The notes: generated by a model not told the origin, from the sequence alone. DNA of 64,000 nucleotides from Paracoccus alcaliphilus (GCF_028553725.1 NZ_CP067124.1:1374001-1438000); one strand, 5' to 3'; counted from the stretch's first letter, positions 1 through 8,512 are shown. Program-made: numbers and translations.

Positions 1-483
1 GCGCGACACCACGCTGGCATCCATTTCGCGCACCATCCTTGCATCCACCGACAGCCGCACGATGGCGCCATCCGGCGCGACCTCGGCATTGAAATCGCCG
101 ATCTCGCTGATCAGCGCCACATCGCCCGCCACCCCCAGCGGCGCTCGCCCGACATGGGTAAAGCTGTCATAGCGGCCAAGCGTCTCGACCAGCAGACGTT
201 GCAGCGTCGCGGGCACCGGATCGCCCCAGACGGCATCCGGCAGATATTGCGTCTGTAGGGCCGAGGGGCGGATCATGATTCGGTCGCTGTCCAGCGTGCC
301 GCGCGTCTTGGGCAGCTCCACCACCAGCTCGCCGATCCGGCCCCGTCCGCATTGGGTGCCGCCCGCGGGTGGGGCGCGCAGTTCGAACACGTCGCGGTCG
401 GGCTCTCCTTGCAGCAGCGACATGGCGGCGCAGCCGGGCAGGGTGGTGACGGTCAGGGCAAGAAGCAGGGAGAAAAGGCGCAT
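1..483 (-). CDS. ABC-type transport auxiliary lipoprotein (PqiC/MCE-associated), 3' part outside window
   Basis: This is the N-terminal part of an outer-membrane lipoprotein of the ABC-transport auxiliary (PqiC-like) family; the gene runs off the left edge. The protein starts MRLFSLLLALTV and has a lipobox ending LPGC at about residue 18, which predicts lipidation by signal peptidase II. The mature part contains the family-typical stretch in which a bound lipoprotein strand is followed by 'LPDAVWGDPVPATLQ'. It begins 8 bp after the stop of the MCE gene, so it is the last gene of the four-gene lipid transport operon. Family knowledge: such lipoproteins complete MCE trans-envelope lipid conduits at the outer membrane. 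The role here is inferred from context and sequence. Confidence 0.82.
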   Translation of the reverse strand, partial: MRLFSLLLALTVTTLPGCAAMSLLQGEPDRDVFELRAPPAGGTQCGRGRIGELVVELPKTRGTLDSDRIMIRPSALQTQYLPDAVWGDPVPATLQRLLVETLGRYDSFTHVGRAPLGVAGDVALISEIGDFNAEVAPDGAIVRLSVDARMVREMDASVVSR

Positions 484-491
484 CGGTGACC

Positions 492-1751
492 TCAGCGGCG
501 GAATTCAGGGGTGCGCGGACCCGACAGGATCTGCGAGGGATTGCGCCGCAGCGTTGTCACCAACTGGTCGATATTGCCGACCAGATTGCGCATCTCTTGC
601 GACAGGCGGGCGAATTGCGGCAGGGCCTCGCGGGTGAAACTCTGGACCGGGGCGGCGGCGCTGTCCAGCACCGACTGCAACGAGGCAAAGGCGTCGGCGG
701 CGGATGTCGCGGCCTGCCGCAACTGCGCGGTGATCTGCGGAATATCGTCCGCCACGCTGTCCAGCGTGCTGTTCACCCGGCCAAGCGTGTCGTGCAGATC
801 GCTGATGATCGGGCCCAGATCGGTGCTGAACATGACCGCAGCCTGATCGAAGGCGCGGCTGCCGGAATCCAGCGCCCGGTCCAGATTGTCCAGACTGCTT
901 TCGGCCCTTGTGCCCAGCCGCGACAGGTTCTCCTGCAACGCGCCCGCGGTCTGGTCCAGCCGCTGCGTCAGCCCGCGCAGATCGCCCGAGACGTAATCGC
1001 GCAGCTCGTCCAGCGTCTGCGTGGCCGAGGCCAGCGTGCCATCCGCCGTTTCCGCCGCGGTCGAGAAGTTGCTCAGCGCGGTGCCGGCGGTTTCGCTCAG
1101 CCCGTCCAGCTTGCCGCCGAATGTGGCGATCCCTTCGGCGGCCTGTCCGATGGCCTCGGTCGCGGCGGAAATATCGGCCATCGCCTGATCCAGATTGCTG
1201 CTGGAACGTTCGACATTGTCGAGGATGTTGTTCACGCGGCTTTGGTTTTCCTCGCCCAGCAACTCGGTCAGTTGTTCGGCCACGACATTCAGCCGCTCGA
1301 TGATCTGCGGCCCCTGATCGGACAGGGTTTGCAGCGCCGAGCGGCTGGACCGGATTTCGGGGATGCCCTCATCATCCTGATCGCGCAGCAGCGGCGCATT
1401 GGGCGTGCCGGCGGTGATGAAGACGTTGGACACCCCCGTCACCCCCTGCGCCTCCAACGAGGCGCGGGAATCGGTGCGGATCGGCGTATCCTCGGCCACC
1501 TCGATGCGGACGCGGACCGGACCGGCGCGGTCGGGGGCCAGATCCATGGCAACGACCGAACCCACCGTCAGCCCGGCAAAGCGCACTTCGGAGGCGATGC
1601 CCAGACCGGAAACCTCGGTGAAGTGGATGTCGTAATAGGCGAACTGCCGGTTGATCTCCAGCTTGGCGAACCACATCAGAAAGCCCAGGATTCCCAGAAA
1701 TCCGGCAATGGTAAAGGCGCCGATCAGCGCGTAATTCGCCTTGGTTTCCAT
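492..1751 (-). CDS. MCE (MlaD-type) domain protein of lipid ABC transporter
   Basis: This 419-residue protein is the periplasmic, membrane-anchored substrate-binding component of an Mla/MCE-type lipid transporter. One N-terminal transmembrane helix (about residues 8-28, rich in A/G/F/L) is followed by one MCE domain (about 40-118, including the segment 'VSGLGIASEVRFAGLTVG'). After it comes a long helical region rich in S/T/A/Q/D that likely forms a coiled-coil or needle-like barrel. It starts 3 bp downstream of the ATPase gene in a compact operon (permease-ATPase-MCE-lipoprotein). Family members bind phospholipid in a hexameric ring. The substrate and direction of transport cannot be read from the sequence. 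Confidence 0.9.
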   Translation of the reverse strand: METKANYALIGAFTIAGFLGILGFLMWFAKLEINRQFAYYDIHFTEVSGLGIASEVRFAGLTVGSVVAMDLAPDRAGPVRVRIEVAEDTPIRTDSRASLEAQGVTGVSNVFITAGTPNAPLLRDQDDEGIPEIRSSRSALQTLSDQGPQIIERLNVVAEQLTELLGEENQSRVNNILDNVERSSSNLDQAMADISAATEAIGQAAEGIATFGGKLDGLSETAGTALSNFSTAAETADGTLASATQTLDELRDYVSGDLRGLTQRLDQTAGALQENLSRLGTRAESSLDNLDRALDSGSRAFDQAAVMFSTDLGPIISDLHDTLGRVNSTLDSVADDIPQITAQLRQAATSAADAFASLQSVLDSAAAPVQSFTREALPQFARLSQEMRNLVGNIDQLVTTLRRNPSQILSGPRTPEFRR

Positions 1752-1754
1752 GTC

Positions 1755-2558
1755 CTATCCTTTGCCGCGATCCGCCGTTTGCCCGCCCGCTTCCTCGGTC
1801 GTCTGCGCGGCGCGGGCGCGGGGGCCGTGGAAATATTCATGCACCCAGGGGTGATCGACCTTCAGCATCTCGGCCATGGTGCCGGTCACCAGCACCTTCT
1901 TTTCGGCCAGCACGGCGATCCGGTCGCAGCAAGCATGCAGCGTGTCCAGATCATGCGTGACCAGAAAGACCGACAGGTTCAGCGCATCGCGCAGGGCCAC
2001 GATCAGCCGGTCGAAGGCGTCGGCGCCAATCGGGTCCAGCCCGGCGGTGGGTTCGTCCAGAAACACGATCTCCGGGTCCAGCGCCAGCGCGCGCGCCAGT
2101 CCGGCCCGTTTGCGCATCCCCCCCGACAGATCGGATGGAAATTTCGCATTGGCATTCCACGGCAGTCCGGCCATCGCCACCTTCAGTTCCGCCAGCCCCT
2201 GCCGCTGACTGTCGGTCAGGCCGGGAACGGCGCGCAGCGGCACCTCGACATTTTCCCGCACGGTCAGCGAGGAAAACAGCGCCCCGTCCTGAAACATCAC
2301 GCCCCAGCGACGCTCGACGGCCTCTCGGGCGGCACCGGACAGCGCGCCGACATCCTGACCGAAGACGCGGATCGTGCCCGCCGCGGGGCGCAGCAGGCCG
2401 ACGATTTCACGCAGCAGCACCGATTTGCCGGTGCCCGAACCGCCGACGACGCCCAGAATCTCGCCGCGCTTCACGTCCAGATCCAGCCCGTCATGGACGA
2501 CATGATCGCCGAACTGGGTGCGCAGGCCCCGGACCTCGATGATGTTCTCGCCGCTCAC
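1755..2558 (-). CDS. Lipid ABC transporter ATP-binding protein (MlaF-type)
   Basis: This cytoplasmic ATPase of 267 residues energises the MCE lipid transporter. A GTG start at 2558 is chosen because it overlaps the permease stop (GTGA) and gives a protein beginning VSGENIIEVRGL, as expected for the family; the open frame upstream belongs to no recognisable domain. Walker A is GGSGTGKS (about residue 40), the signature is LSGGM, Walker B is ALDPEIVFLDEP, and the switch histidine lies in LVTHDLD. The C-terminal extension 'DHPWVHEYFHGPRA' is typical of MlaF-like ATPases. It is cotranscribed with the STAS-permease and MCE genes. Confidence 0.92.
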   Translation of the reverse strand: MSGENIIEVRGLRTQFGDHVVHDGLDLDVKRGEILGVVGGSGTGKSVLLREIVGLLRPAAGTIRVFGQDVGALSGAAREAVERRWGVMFQDGALFSSLTVRENVEVPLRAVPGLTDSQRQGLAELKVAMAGLPWNANAKFPSDLSGGMRKRAGLARALALDPEIVFLDEPTAGLDPIGADAFDRLIVALRDALNLSVFLVTHDLDTLHACCDRIAVLAEKKVLVTGTMAEMLKVDHPWVHEYFHGPRARAAQTTEEAGGQTADRGKG

Positions 2559-3643
2559 AGCCCGATCACCGCGAAGAAGATCGAAAACAGCGCGTCGATG
2601 ATGATGACGGCAAAGATCGCGTTGACCACGGCGGTCGAGGTCTGACTGCCAAGCGATTCCGCGTCCTTGCCGACCTTCATCCCGGCATGGCAGCCGATCA
2701 CCCCGATCACCAGCGCAAAGACCGGCGCCTTGACCAGACCGGCGATGGCATGGGTCACATCGACCTCTCCCAGACGGCTGAAGAACATCGGCGGCGATAT
2801 CCCCAGCTCGATCCACGACATGACGGCGCCGCCGACCAGCCCGGCCACATCCGCGATCAGCCCCAGAATCGGCAGGGTCAGGATCAGCGCCAGAATGCGC
2901 GGCACGATCAGCACCAGATCCGGGTCCATGCCAAGGGTGCGCATGGCGTCGATTTCCTCGCGCATCTTCATCGAGCCGATCGAGGCCGTCAGCGCCGAGG
3001 CCGTTCGCCCCGCGACGATGATCGCGGTCAGCAGGATGCCCAGCTCGCGCAGCACCGAGATCGCGATCAGATCGACGACAAAGACCTCGGCCCCGAACTG
3101 TTTCAGCTGGGTCGAGCCCTGAAAGGCCAGCACCACCCCGATCAGAAAGGACATGATGGCGACGATGGGCACCGCGCGCAGCCCGGTTTCCTGACAGTGA
3201 TAGATCAGCGATGTCAGCCGGAAATCCGCCGGATGGCGGATGGCGCGCAGCAATCCGGCGATGAAGCGGCCCAGATACTCGGCCAGTTCGCGAAAGAAGG
3301 TCAGCGCCGAGACCACGCGCCGCCCGGTGTCCTCCAGCAGCCTGCGCCAGCCCGTCGCCGCATCGGCGGGCTGATCGGGCGGCTGGATCGCGTCCATGAC
3401 GGTCTGCACCAGATGGGCATGGCGATCCGACAGCCCGGCCAGCATCGCGCCCGCCTGTTGCTGGCCGATCAGATACCACGCGCCCGCCGTATCCAGCCGC
3501 GACAACCCGGCGCCCTCGATGCGTTCGGTTTTGCCGCCGGGCAGTTGCGGCAGCGTCCAGACGACCAGATCCCCCTGCAACACCAGCGCCCCGTCGCGCT
3601 GTTCGGCCGACAGCTCGGCCTGTCTGGGGTCATTCGTCGCCAT
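2555..3643 (-). CDS. MlaE-family lipid ABC transporter permease with N-terminal STAS domain
   Basis: This inner-membrane permease of 362 residues is the first gene of the MCE lipid transport operon. The N-terminal ~100 residues look like a STAS-type domain ('LSRLDTAGAWYLIG'), fused to a MlaE permease domain (about 120-362). The permease domain has several hydrophobic helices and the conserved segments 'AIMSFLIGVVLAFQGS', 'VAGRTASALTASIGSMKMREEIDAMRTLGMDP' (read in parts) and a short C-terminal tail. E. coli splits these functions into MlaE and MlaB; the fused form is common in alphaproteobacteria. The start at 3643 has no competing upstream start. No neighbour identifies the lipid carried. 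Confidence 0.9.
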   Translation of the reverse strand: MATNDPRQAELSAEQRDGALVLQGDLVVWTLPQLPGGKTERIEGAGLSRLDTAGAWYLIGQQQAGAMLAGLSDRHAHLVQTVMDAIQPPDQPADAATGWRRLLEDTGRRVVSALTFFRELAEYLGRFIAGLLRAIRHPADFRLTSLIYHCQETGLRAVPIVAIMSFLIGVVLAFQGSTQLKQFGAEVFVVDLIAISVLRELGILLTAIIVAGRTASALTASIGSMKMREEIDAMRTLGMDPDLVLIVPRILALILTLPILGLIADVAGLVGGAVMSWIELGISPPMFFSRLGEVDVTHAIAGLVKAPVFALVIGVIGCHAGMKVGKDAESLGSQTSTAVVNAIFAVIIIDALFSIFFAVIGL

Positions 3644-3728
3644 CGCCCGGGTCGCCCTCGCGTTCTTGTTACGAAGACATCCCCCGGAACGGAAGGCTTG
3701 TCAAATGTTGAGACAAATGCCGGTGGCC

Positions 3729-4916
3729 CTATCGATGCAGGCCCGCCGCCGCCATGTCCAGATCCAGCGGCCCGCCCAGATCCTCGATGGAATCATACAG
3801 CAATTCCAGAACGTAATGCGGGTTATGGGCAAAGGCGCCAGGATCGGCGGTGACGAACTTCCAGTTATAGGCCGCCTTCAGCAGGCGCGGGGTCCATGCG
3901 TTGAAGGGCACCGGGCGGCCATCGGCCTCGTCCGCGCGTCCGTCGCCATTGGCATCGGCGAAGAAATAGGGATGGCGGTTGCCGTCATAGACCATCGCGG
4001 TGCCCGCGACCTGCGCCGCATAATCGCCCAGCATCGCCTTCAGCCGCGCCGCATTGGTCTCGATATCGGCGCGGATGCCCTTGCCCAGATCGCCGCTGCC
4101 GTCATGGCTGATGCGAGAGATGCGGATCGCGCCGGGGCTGGCCTGTTCATGGCAGGTCAGGCAACTGTCGGTCTGGACCTGCAACGAATGCGGTTCGTGG
4201 CAGGATGCGCAGCTGGCGACGGGGCGGGCATGGAAGAACCGCCCGGAATAGCTTTTGCCCGGATAGTGATAGCCCGATCCGCCATAGCCCCCCAGCCATG
4301 TCGCGGCGGCGACGGCGTAATGGGGGTTGATGAAGCCCAGTTCGGGGTTGGGTTCGTCCTCGGCCTGATCGAAGGTCGCCTCGGCCACGGTGCTTCCGGC
4401 GGCGCGGCCCTGATGGCAGGTCAGGCAGGATGCCTCTCCGGGGCCGACCGGGTGCATCAGCCCGCTGGGAAAGCGGACCTCGCGGATCTCGGACAGGCCG
4501 GGATTGTGGCAGGTCTCGCAATCGACCACGCCGCCGGTCGGGACGGGATGTTCGGGGATGCCCGGTTCGCTGCCGTCCAGGCCGTAAAGCGCGCGGAACC
4601 CCGCGCCCGCATGGCAGGTGGCGCAGACCGGCGGGATTTCCCCGGCATCATTCCAGTGGGCAAACGATTCGGATGCGGCATTCGCATGGCCCGATTTCGC
4701 CCAGTCGGCGATGGCGGCCGCCTGTCCTATGGCGATCCGGTCGGGGCGGAAGGGTCCGGATTCGGGCATGACATATGGTCGCAGCGCCTGATCCAGCGCC
4801 TCGATTTCGGAAATGTCATCACCGTTCTGGGCCAGTGCTGGTTGTGCGAAAAGCGCAATGACCATTACCAGCGGCGCCGCGACAGCACCAGCAAAGCTGT
4901 TTGAATTCCATGACAT
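3729..4916 (-). CDS. Secreted pentaheme c-type cytochrome with EF-hand-like loop
   Basis: This 395-residue exported protein has a signal peptide (hydrophobic residues about 11-28, cleavage near ALA-QN at 29/30) and five CXXCH heme-binding motifs, with cysteine-to-histidine spans C98-H102, C133-H137, C164-H168, C236-H240 and C252-H256. It should therefore be a periplasmic five-heme electron carrier or oxidoreductase matured by the Ccm system. A 12-residue calcium-loop-like motif (DANGDGRADEAD, residues 321-332) lies in the C-terminal heme-free part. Other histidines (for example in SGHANA, NPHY and HNPHY) could be distal ligands. It is transcribed divergently from the nqr operon, from a plausible promoter in the 120-bp gap. 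I do not recognise a named family; electron exchange with Nqr is inference. Confidence 0.85.
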   Translation of the reverse strand: MSWNSNSFAGAVAAPLVMVIALFAQPALAQNGDDISEIEALDQALRPYVMPESGPFRPDRIAIGQAAAIADWAKSGHANAASESFAHWNDAGEIPPVCATCHAGAGFRALYGLDGSEPGIPEHPVPTGGVVDCETCHNPGLSEIREVRFPSGLMHPVGPGEASCLTCHQGRAAGSTVAEATFDQAEDEPNPELGFINPHYAVAAATWLGGYGGSGYHYPGKSYSGRFFHARPVASCASCHEPHSLQVQTDSCLTCHEQASPGAIRISRISHDGSGDLGKGIRADIETNAARLKAMLGDYAAQVAGTAMVYDGNRHPYFFADANGDGRADEADGRPVPFNAWTPRLLKAAYNWKFVTADPGAFAHNPHYVLELLYDSIEDLGGPLDLDMAAAGLHR

Positions 4917-4961
4917 GGCTTTTCACCTTGGCTATGTCCTCATAAACTGTCGCGCGAGTTC

Positions 4962-4991
4962 ATGGTAACCAACGCGAGGCACCCGCGTCAA
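4962..4991 (-). promoter_or_regulatory. Candidate sigma-70 promoter of the pentaheme cytochrome gene
   Basis: Read on the minus strand, TTGACG (4991-4986) is followed after 18 bp by TACCAT (4967-4962), about 45 bp upstream of the cytochrome start codon. The -10 hexamer occupies the same bases as the far-upstream ATG of nqrA, which argues for the later nqrA start. It was found by eye only. Confidence 0.45.
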
Positions 4992-5036
4992 ATTTTCATC
5001 AGCGAAAGTTTGGGGCGCGCCGCCGATCGGAGGCAA

Positions 5037-6284
5037 ATGCTGAAACCTGCCCTTTCGGCTGGCCTGATCCTGCCCGATATGCCCGTTTCGTCGCCGGATG
5101 ACGGCCCGCATGATCTGTTGACCGATCAGGCCGCGCTGACCCCCGGGCGTGGCGAGGAATTGCGCATCGAGCCGCTGGTGGCCGAGGGTGATCGGGTTGC
5201 CCAGGGCCAGCCGGTTGCCCATCTGCGCGCCGCGCCCGAGGTCGCGCTGGTCGCGCCGATGTCGGGCCGGGTGGCCTCGATCCTGCTGCAACCGGGGCGC
5301 AGGCTGGTGCAGATGGTGCTGTTTCGCGAAGGCGATGACCGGCATTGCTTCGACATTTCGGGGCAGGGGCCTGATGCGCTGGCCGGGCTGATGCGGCGCA
5401 GCGGTTTGTGGCGGGCGCTGCGCAGCCGCCCCTTTGGCCGGATGCCGCGCGCCGATGAAACCCCTGCCGCGATCTTCGTCATGGCCATCGACAGTCGCCC
5501 CGCCGCGCCCGACCCGCTGATTGCGCTGCAAGGGCGGCACGAGGATTTCCAGCGCGGTCTGACCGCCTTGGCCACCCTGACGACGCATCTGTATCTGTGC
5601 GGCGGTGTGGGTCTGGCGCTGCCGGGTGGCGTGCGGCGCATCCGCTGCGGGGCGCTGCATCCGCAGGGTCTGGCGGGCATCCAGATCCACCGCCATCACC
5701 CGGCCCGGATCGAGGCACCGGTCTGGGACATCCATGCCGAGGACGTGGCGGCGCTTGGCGCGTTGCTGGCAGATGGGATGCTGCCGCCCACGCGGCTGGT
5801 CTCGGTAACCGGGGCGGCGCTGCACCGGGCGCGGCTGCTGCGTTGCCAGCCGGGGGCGGATCTGCGCGGGCTGTGCCACGACATCACCCGCCCCGGCCCG
5901 CATCAGATCCTTGCAGGCGACCGGATCGGCGGCCACGCCGCGCATTGGCTGGGACCGCGCGACCGGCAGGTCAGCGTCCTGCCGCGTGGGGAAGGCCGCG
6001 ACCGGGGGCACTGGTTCAACGCCGCCCTGCGCCGCGCGGCGCGGCCGCTGCCGATCATCCCGACGGCGGCGCTGGATCAGGCGCTGGGGGGCGACATTCC
6101 CGCAGCCGCGTTGATCCGGGCGCTGGCCTCGGGCGATTCCGAAGGCGTCGTGCGTCTGGGCGCGTTGTCGCTGCTGGAAGAGGATCTGGCGCTGGCCGAT
6201 TATGTCACCGGGGCCGATCCGACCCTGTCGTCGCAGCTGCGCGTGCTGTTGCAGCGCATCCATGCCGAGGAGGTGCCGCAATGA
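5037..6284 (+). CDS. nqrA: Na+-translocating NADH:quinone reductase subunit A (NqrA)
   Basis: This is the peripheral cytoplasmic subunit of the Nqr complex, 415 residues with the chosen ATG at 5037. That start follows a GGAGG element (5029-5033) and gives 'MLKPALSAGLILP', which aligns with the canonical NqrA N-terminus (short basic start, then GLDLP). An upstream in-frame ATG at 4962 would overlap the divergent cytochrome promoter. Recognisable parts are the biotinyl/lipoyl-like N-terminal segment ('VAEGDRVAQGQPV ... APMSGRV'), the central RnfC-like domain and a C-terminal NqrA segment ('LGALSLLEEDLALADYV'). The sequence is clearly NqrA but divergent. It overlaps nqrB by ATGA and is first in an nqrABCDEF-apbE-nqrM operon. 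Confidence 0.88.
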   Translation: MLKPALSAGLILPDMPVSSPDDGPHDLLTDQAALTPGRGEELRIEPLVAEGDRVAQGQPVAHLRAAPEVALVAPMSGRVASILLQPGRRLVQMVLFREGDDRHCFDISGQGPDALAGLMRRSGLWRALRSRPFGRMPRADETPAAIFVMAIDSRPAAPDPLIALQGRHEDFQRGLTALATLTTHLYLCGGVGLALPGGVRRIRCGALHPQGLAGIQIHRHHPARIEAPVWDIHAEDVAALGALLADGMLPPTRLVSVTGAALHRARLLRCQPGADLRGLCHDITRPGPHQILAGDRIGGHAAHWLGPRDRQVSVLPRGEGRDRGHWFNAALRRAARPLPIIPTAALDQALGGDIPAAALIRALASGDSEGVVRLGALSLLEEDLALADYVTGADPTLSSQLRVLLQRIHAEEVPQ

Positions 6285-7057
6285 CGCGCGGATTGTGGGA
6301 TCGCGAGATGGTCGCGCTGATCCTGATCGCGGCGATGCTGCCCGTCGCGCTGGCATGGCTGTGGTATGGCGGCATCGGCGCGGCCTTGCGGCTGGTGCTG
6401 GTGCTGCTGCTGGCGGGGCTGTGGCATCTGATCTTCATGCTGGCACGGGCGCAGCCGCCGTCATTCGCCGGGGCGCTGACGGCGCTGGCCGTGGCGATGC
6501 TGGCGCCCGAGGAACTGGGGCCGATCCAGATGGTGCTGGGCATCAGCTTTGGCGCGGTGATGGCGGAACTGGTCTTTGGCGGCTGGGGGCGCAATGTGCT
6601 GAACCCGGCAACGGTGACGCTGGCTTTTCTGGGCTTCGGCTTTTCCGCCGCCCCCTGGCCCGATCTTCCGCTGCCGGTGACATGGGCCGCCATTCCCGCC
6701 GCATTGATCGGGATCATTGCCGGGGTGATGCCCGCCGGGGTGATCTGGGGGGCGGTGCTGGTCGGGATGATTGCGGCGCTGGCCGGGCTGCCGGTCGGGG
6801 CGGTGCTGCCCGCTGCCGGGCTGGCGCTGGTGCTGCTGGTGGCGGACCCTGTGGCCGGGGCCTCGACCCGACTGGGGGCGTGGCTGGGTGGCGTCTGCTA
6901 TGGGCTGCTGGTGCTGTTGTTCGCGCTGCACTGGCCCGGTGCCGCGCCGGTGCAGATGGCGGTTTCGGCGGCGCTGATGGTGTCGCTGCTGGCGCCCCTG
7001 CTGGACGAGGCCGCGATCGCGCTGTGGCTGGCAAGAAGGAGACGACGTCATGGCTGA
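6281..7057 (+). CDS. nqrB: Short NqrB-type subunit lacking the FMN attachment motif
   Basis: This membrane subunit of 258 residues belongs to the NqrB/RnfD family, whose canonical NqrB members have about 400-415 residues. Matching landmarks are 'ELVFGGWGRNVLNPATVT' (residues 96-113, canonical EVFGG.G.NFLNPAL), 'ADPVAGAS' (188-195, canonical TDPVSAS) and 'VSLLAPLLDE' (234-243, canonical NLFAPLFD). The canonical N-terminal extension is reduced. The segment between the NPA motif and the following helices that carries S-G-A-T, with its covalent FMN threonine, is absent; no S/T-G-A-T occurs in the protein. Reading frame and overlaps with nqrA (ATGA) and nqrC (8 bp) are intact, so this is not an evident frameshift. 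A role in electron transfer to quinone by the canonical FMN route is therefore doubtful. Confidence 0.85.
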   Translation: MTRGLWDREMVALILIAAMLPVALAWLWYGGIGAALRLVLVLLLAGLWHLIFMLARAQPPSFAGALTALAVAMLAPEELGPIQMVLGISFGAVMAELVFGGWGRNVLNPATVTLAFLGFGFSAAPWPDLPLPVTWAAIPAALIGIIAGVMPAGVIWGAVLVGMIAALAGLPVGAVLPAAGLALVLLVADPVAGASTRLGAWLGGVCYGLLVLLFALHWPGAAPVQMAVSAALMVSLLAPLLDEAAIALWLARRRRRHG

Positions 7058-7850
7058 CCTGAACCCGATTGCCGCATGGCGCCGCCTGCTGGCGCTGCCC
7101 AATGAAAGCCGGACCAAAACGCTGGCGGTGGCCTTTCTGGTGTCGGTCATCTGCGCGCTTATGGTCAGCGGCGCGACGGTCTATCTGCGCCCGATCCAGA
7201 GCGCGAACCGCGCCGCCGAGGAACAGGCCCGGCTTGAGGCGCTGGTGGCGGGCATCCCCGGCATGGGCGATCTGCTGACCGGCGCGGGCGGAGAGTTGGG
7301 CACCGTGGTCGTCGATATGAACCGGGGCGCTGCGGCGCGCGAGGTGACGCCGGACGGGCTGGCCGCCGCGCTGGAGGATCGCGGCAACTGGACCGAACTG
7401 ACCGGGGGGCAGGATCTGGCCGGGCTGGGCAGCCGCCCCGATCTGGCGCAGATCTATCTGCTGCGCGACGGGCAGGGGGATATCTCGCTGGTGATCCTGC
7501 CGGTCAGCGGTCTGGGCTATAACGGTCCCATCGACGCGATCATCGCGCTTCGGGGTGATATGCAGACGGTTGCGGGTTTTGCCATCACCCGGCAGGCCGA
7601 GACGCCGGGCCTTGGCGGGCGGATCGAGGAATCCGCATGGCTGGGCCAGTTCCCCGGCACCCGGCTGACCGATAGCGGCGGCACCGTCCGCTTTGCCGTG
7701 GCGCGCGGGGCCTCGGGCAGCGAATACGAGGTTGACGGCATCACCGGTGCCACCCGCACCAGCAACGCGATCACGCAGATGATCCGCTTCTGGCTGGGGC
7801 CGCAGGGCTATGGCCCGCTGATCGACGCCATCCGGCGCGGAGAGTTCTGA
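7050..7850 (+). CDS. nqrC: Nqr subunit C, periplasmic covalent-FMN protein
   Basis: NqrC (266 residues) has one N-terminal transmembrane helix (about 24-46) and a periplasmic FMN-binding domain. The flavinylation motif D-G-I-T-G-A-T-R-T spans residues 229-237; by family rule ApbE attaches FMN to the threonine of the G-A-T (T235). Other family landmarks are 'GLGYNGPIDAIIAL', 'ETPGLGGRI' and the C-terminal 'WLGPQGYGPL'. It overlaps nqrB by 8 bp and nqrD by one base. The FMN faces the periplasm and in canonical Nqr passes electrons to the NqrB FMN, whose site is missing here. Confidence 0.93.
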   Translation: MADLNPIAAWRRLLALPNESRTKTLAVAFLVSVICALMVSGATVYLRPIQSANRAAEEQARLEALVAGIPGMGDLLTGAGGELGTVVVDMNRGAAAREVTPDGLAAALEDRGNWTELTGGQDLAGLGSRPDLAQIYLLRDGQGDISLVILPVSGLGYNGPIDAIIALRGDMQTVAGFAITRQAETPGLGGRIEESAWLGQFPGTRLTDSGGTVRFAVARGASGSEYEVDGITGATRTSNAITQMIRFWLGPQGYGPLIDAIRRGEF

Positions 7851-8512
7851 TGGCCCGCGCAAGCCTGTGGTCCACGCTGAAGCAACCGCTGGTTCACCAG
7901 AACCCGGTGACATTGCAGATCCTTGGCATCTGTTCGGCGCTGGCGGTGACGACCTCGGTGGCGACGGCGCTGACCATGTCGGCGGCGCTGACGGTGGTGG
8001 TGGTTGCGGGCGCGGGGCTGATCAGCCTGATCCGGCACCATATCCCGAACTCGATCCGGTTGATCGTGCAGATCGTGATCGTCGCCTCGCTGGTGATCGT
8101 GATCGACCAGATGTTGCAGGCATGGCTGCCCGAGATCAGCCGCAAGCTGTCGGTCTTTGTCAGCCTTATCGCGACCAACTGTCTGGTGCTGGGCCGCACC
8201 GAAAGCTTTTCGCGGCTGAACCCGCCGCTGCCCGCTATGGTCGATGCGCTGGGGAACGGGCTGGGCTATTCGCTGGTGCTGATGGTCATCGGCTCGGCCC
8301 GCGAACTGTTTGGAGCGGGCACCTTGCTGGGCTGGCAGGTGCTGCCGCTGGCCGATCAGGGCGGCTGGTTCACGCCGCTGAACCTGATGCTGCTGGCCCC
8401 CAGCGCGTTCTTTCTGCTGGGCGGGCTGGTCTGGGCGATCCGCAGCATCCTGCCCGCTCAGGTCGAGGCCAGCGAATTCGATGCCCCCGACCCGACCGAG
8501 GTGCCGGAATGA
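7850..8512 (+). CDS. nqrD: Nqr subunit D, integral membrane
   Basis: NqrD (220 residues) is a polytopic inner-membrane protein of the NqrDE/RnfAE family. It keeps the two cysteines (C28 in LGICSAL and C111 in ATNCLVLG) that, with two in NqrE, hold the intramembrane 2Fe-2S cluster in characterised Nqr. The motifs 'NPVTLQILGICSALAVT' and 'LGRTESF' are typical. The C-terminal tail is acidic. The stop overlaps the nqrE start (ATGA). Electron entry from NqrF across the membrane to NqrC therefore appears intact. Confidence 0.94.
   Translation: MARASLWSTLKQPLVHQNPVTLQILGICSALAVTTSVATALTMSAALTVVVVAGAGLISLIRHHIPNSIRLIVQIVIVASLVIVIDQMLQAWLPEISRKLSVFVSLIATNCLVLGRTESFSRLNPPLPAMVDALGNGLGYSLVLMVIGSARELFGAGTLLGWQVLPLADQGGWFTPLNLMLLAPSAFFLLGGLVWAIRSILPAQVEASEFDAPDPTEVPE

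Noticed and set aside
486..2645. Long open frame (719 codons) on the plus strand opposite the MCE and ATPase genes
   Set aside because: It is antisense to well-supported lipid transport genes, has low-complexity R/Q/G/H composition and no recognisable domain; such shadows are expected at this GC content.
4962..5036. Extended NqrA start at 4962
   Set aside because: It adds 25 residues unlike NqrA, overlaps the cytochrome promoter, and a good ribosome-binding site precedes the ATG at 5037.
6281..7057. Short nqrB as a frameshift or assembly artefact
   Set aside because: The missing segment is not present in another frame near by, and the gene keeps exact start and stop overlaps with nqrA and nqrC, so an intact short gene is the better reading, although read-level confirmation would be needed.
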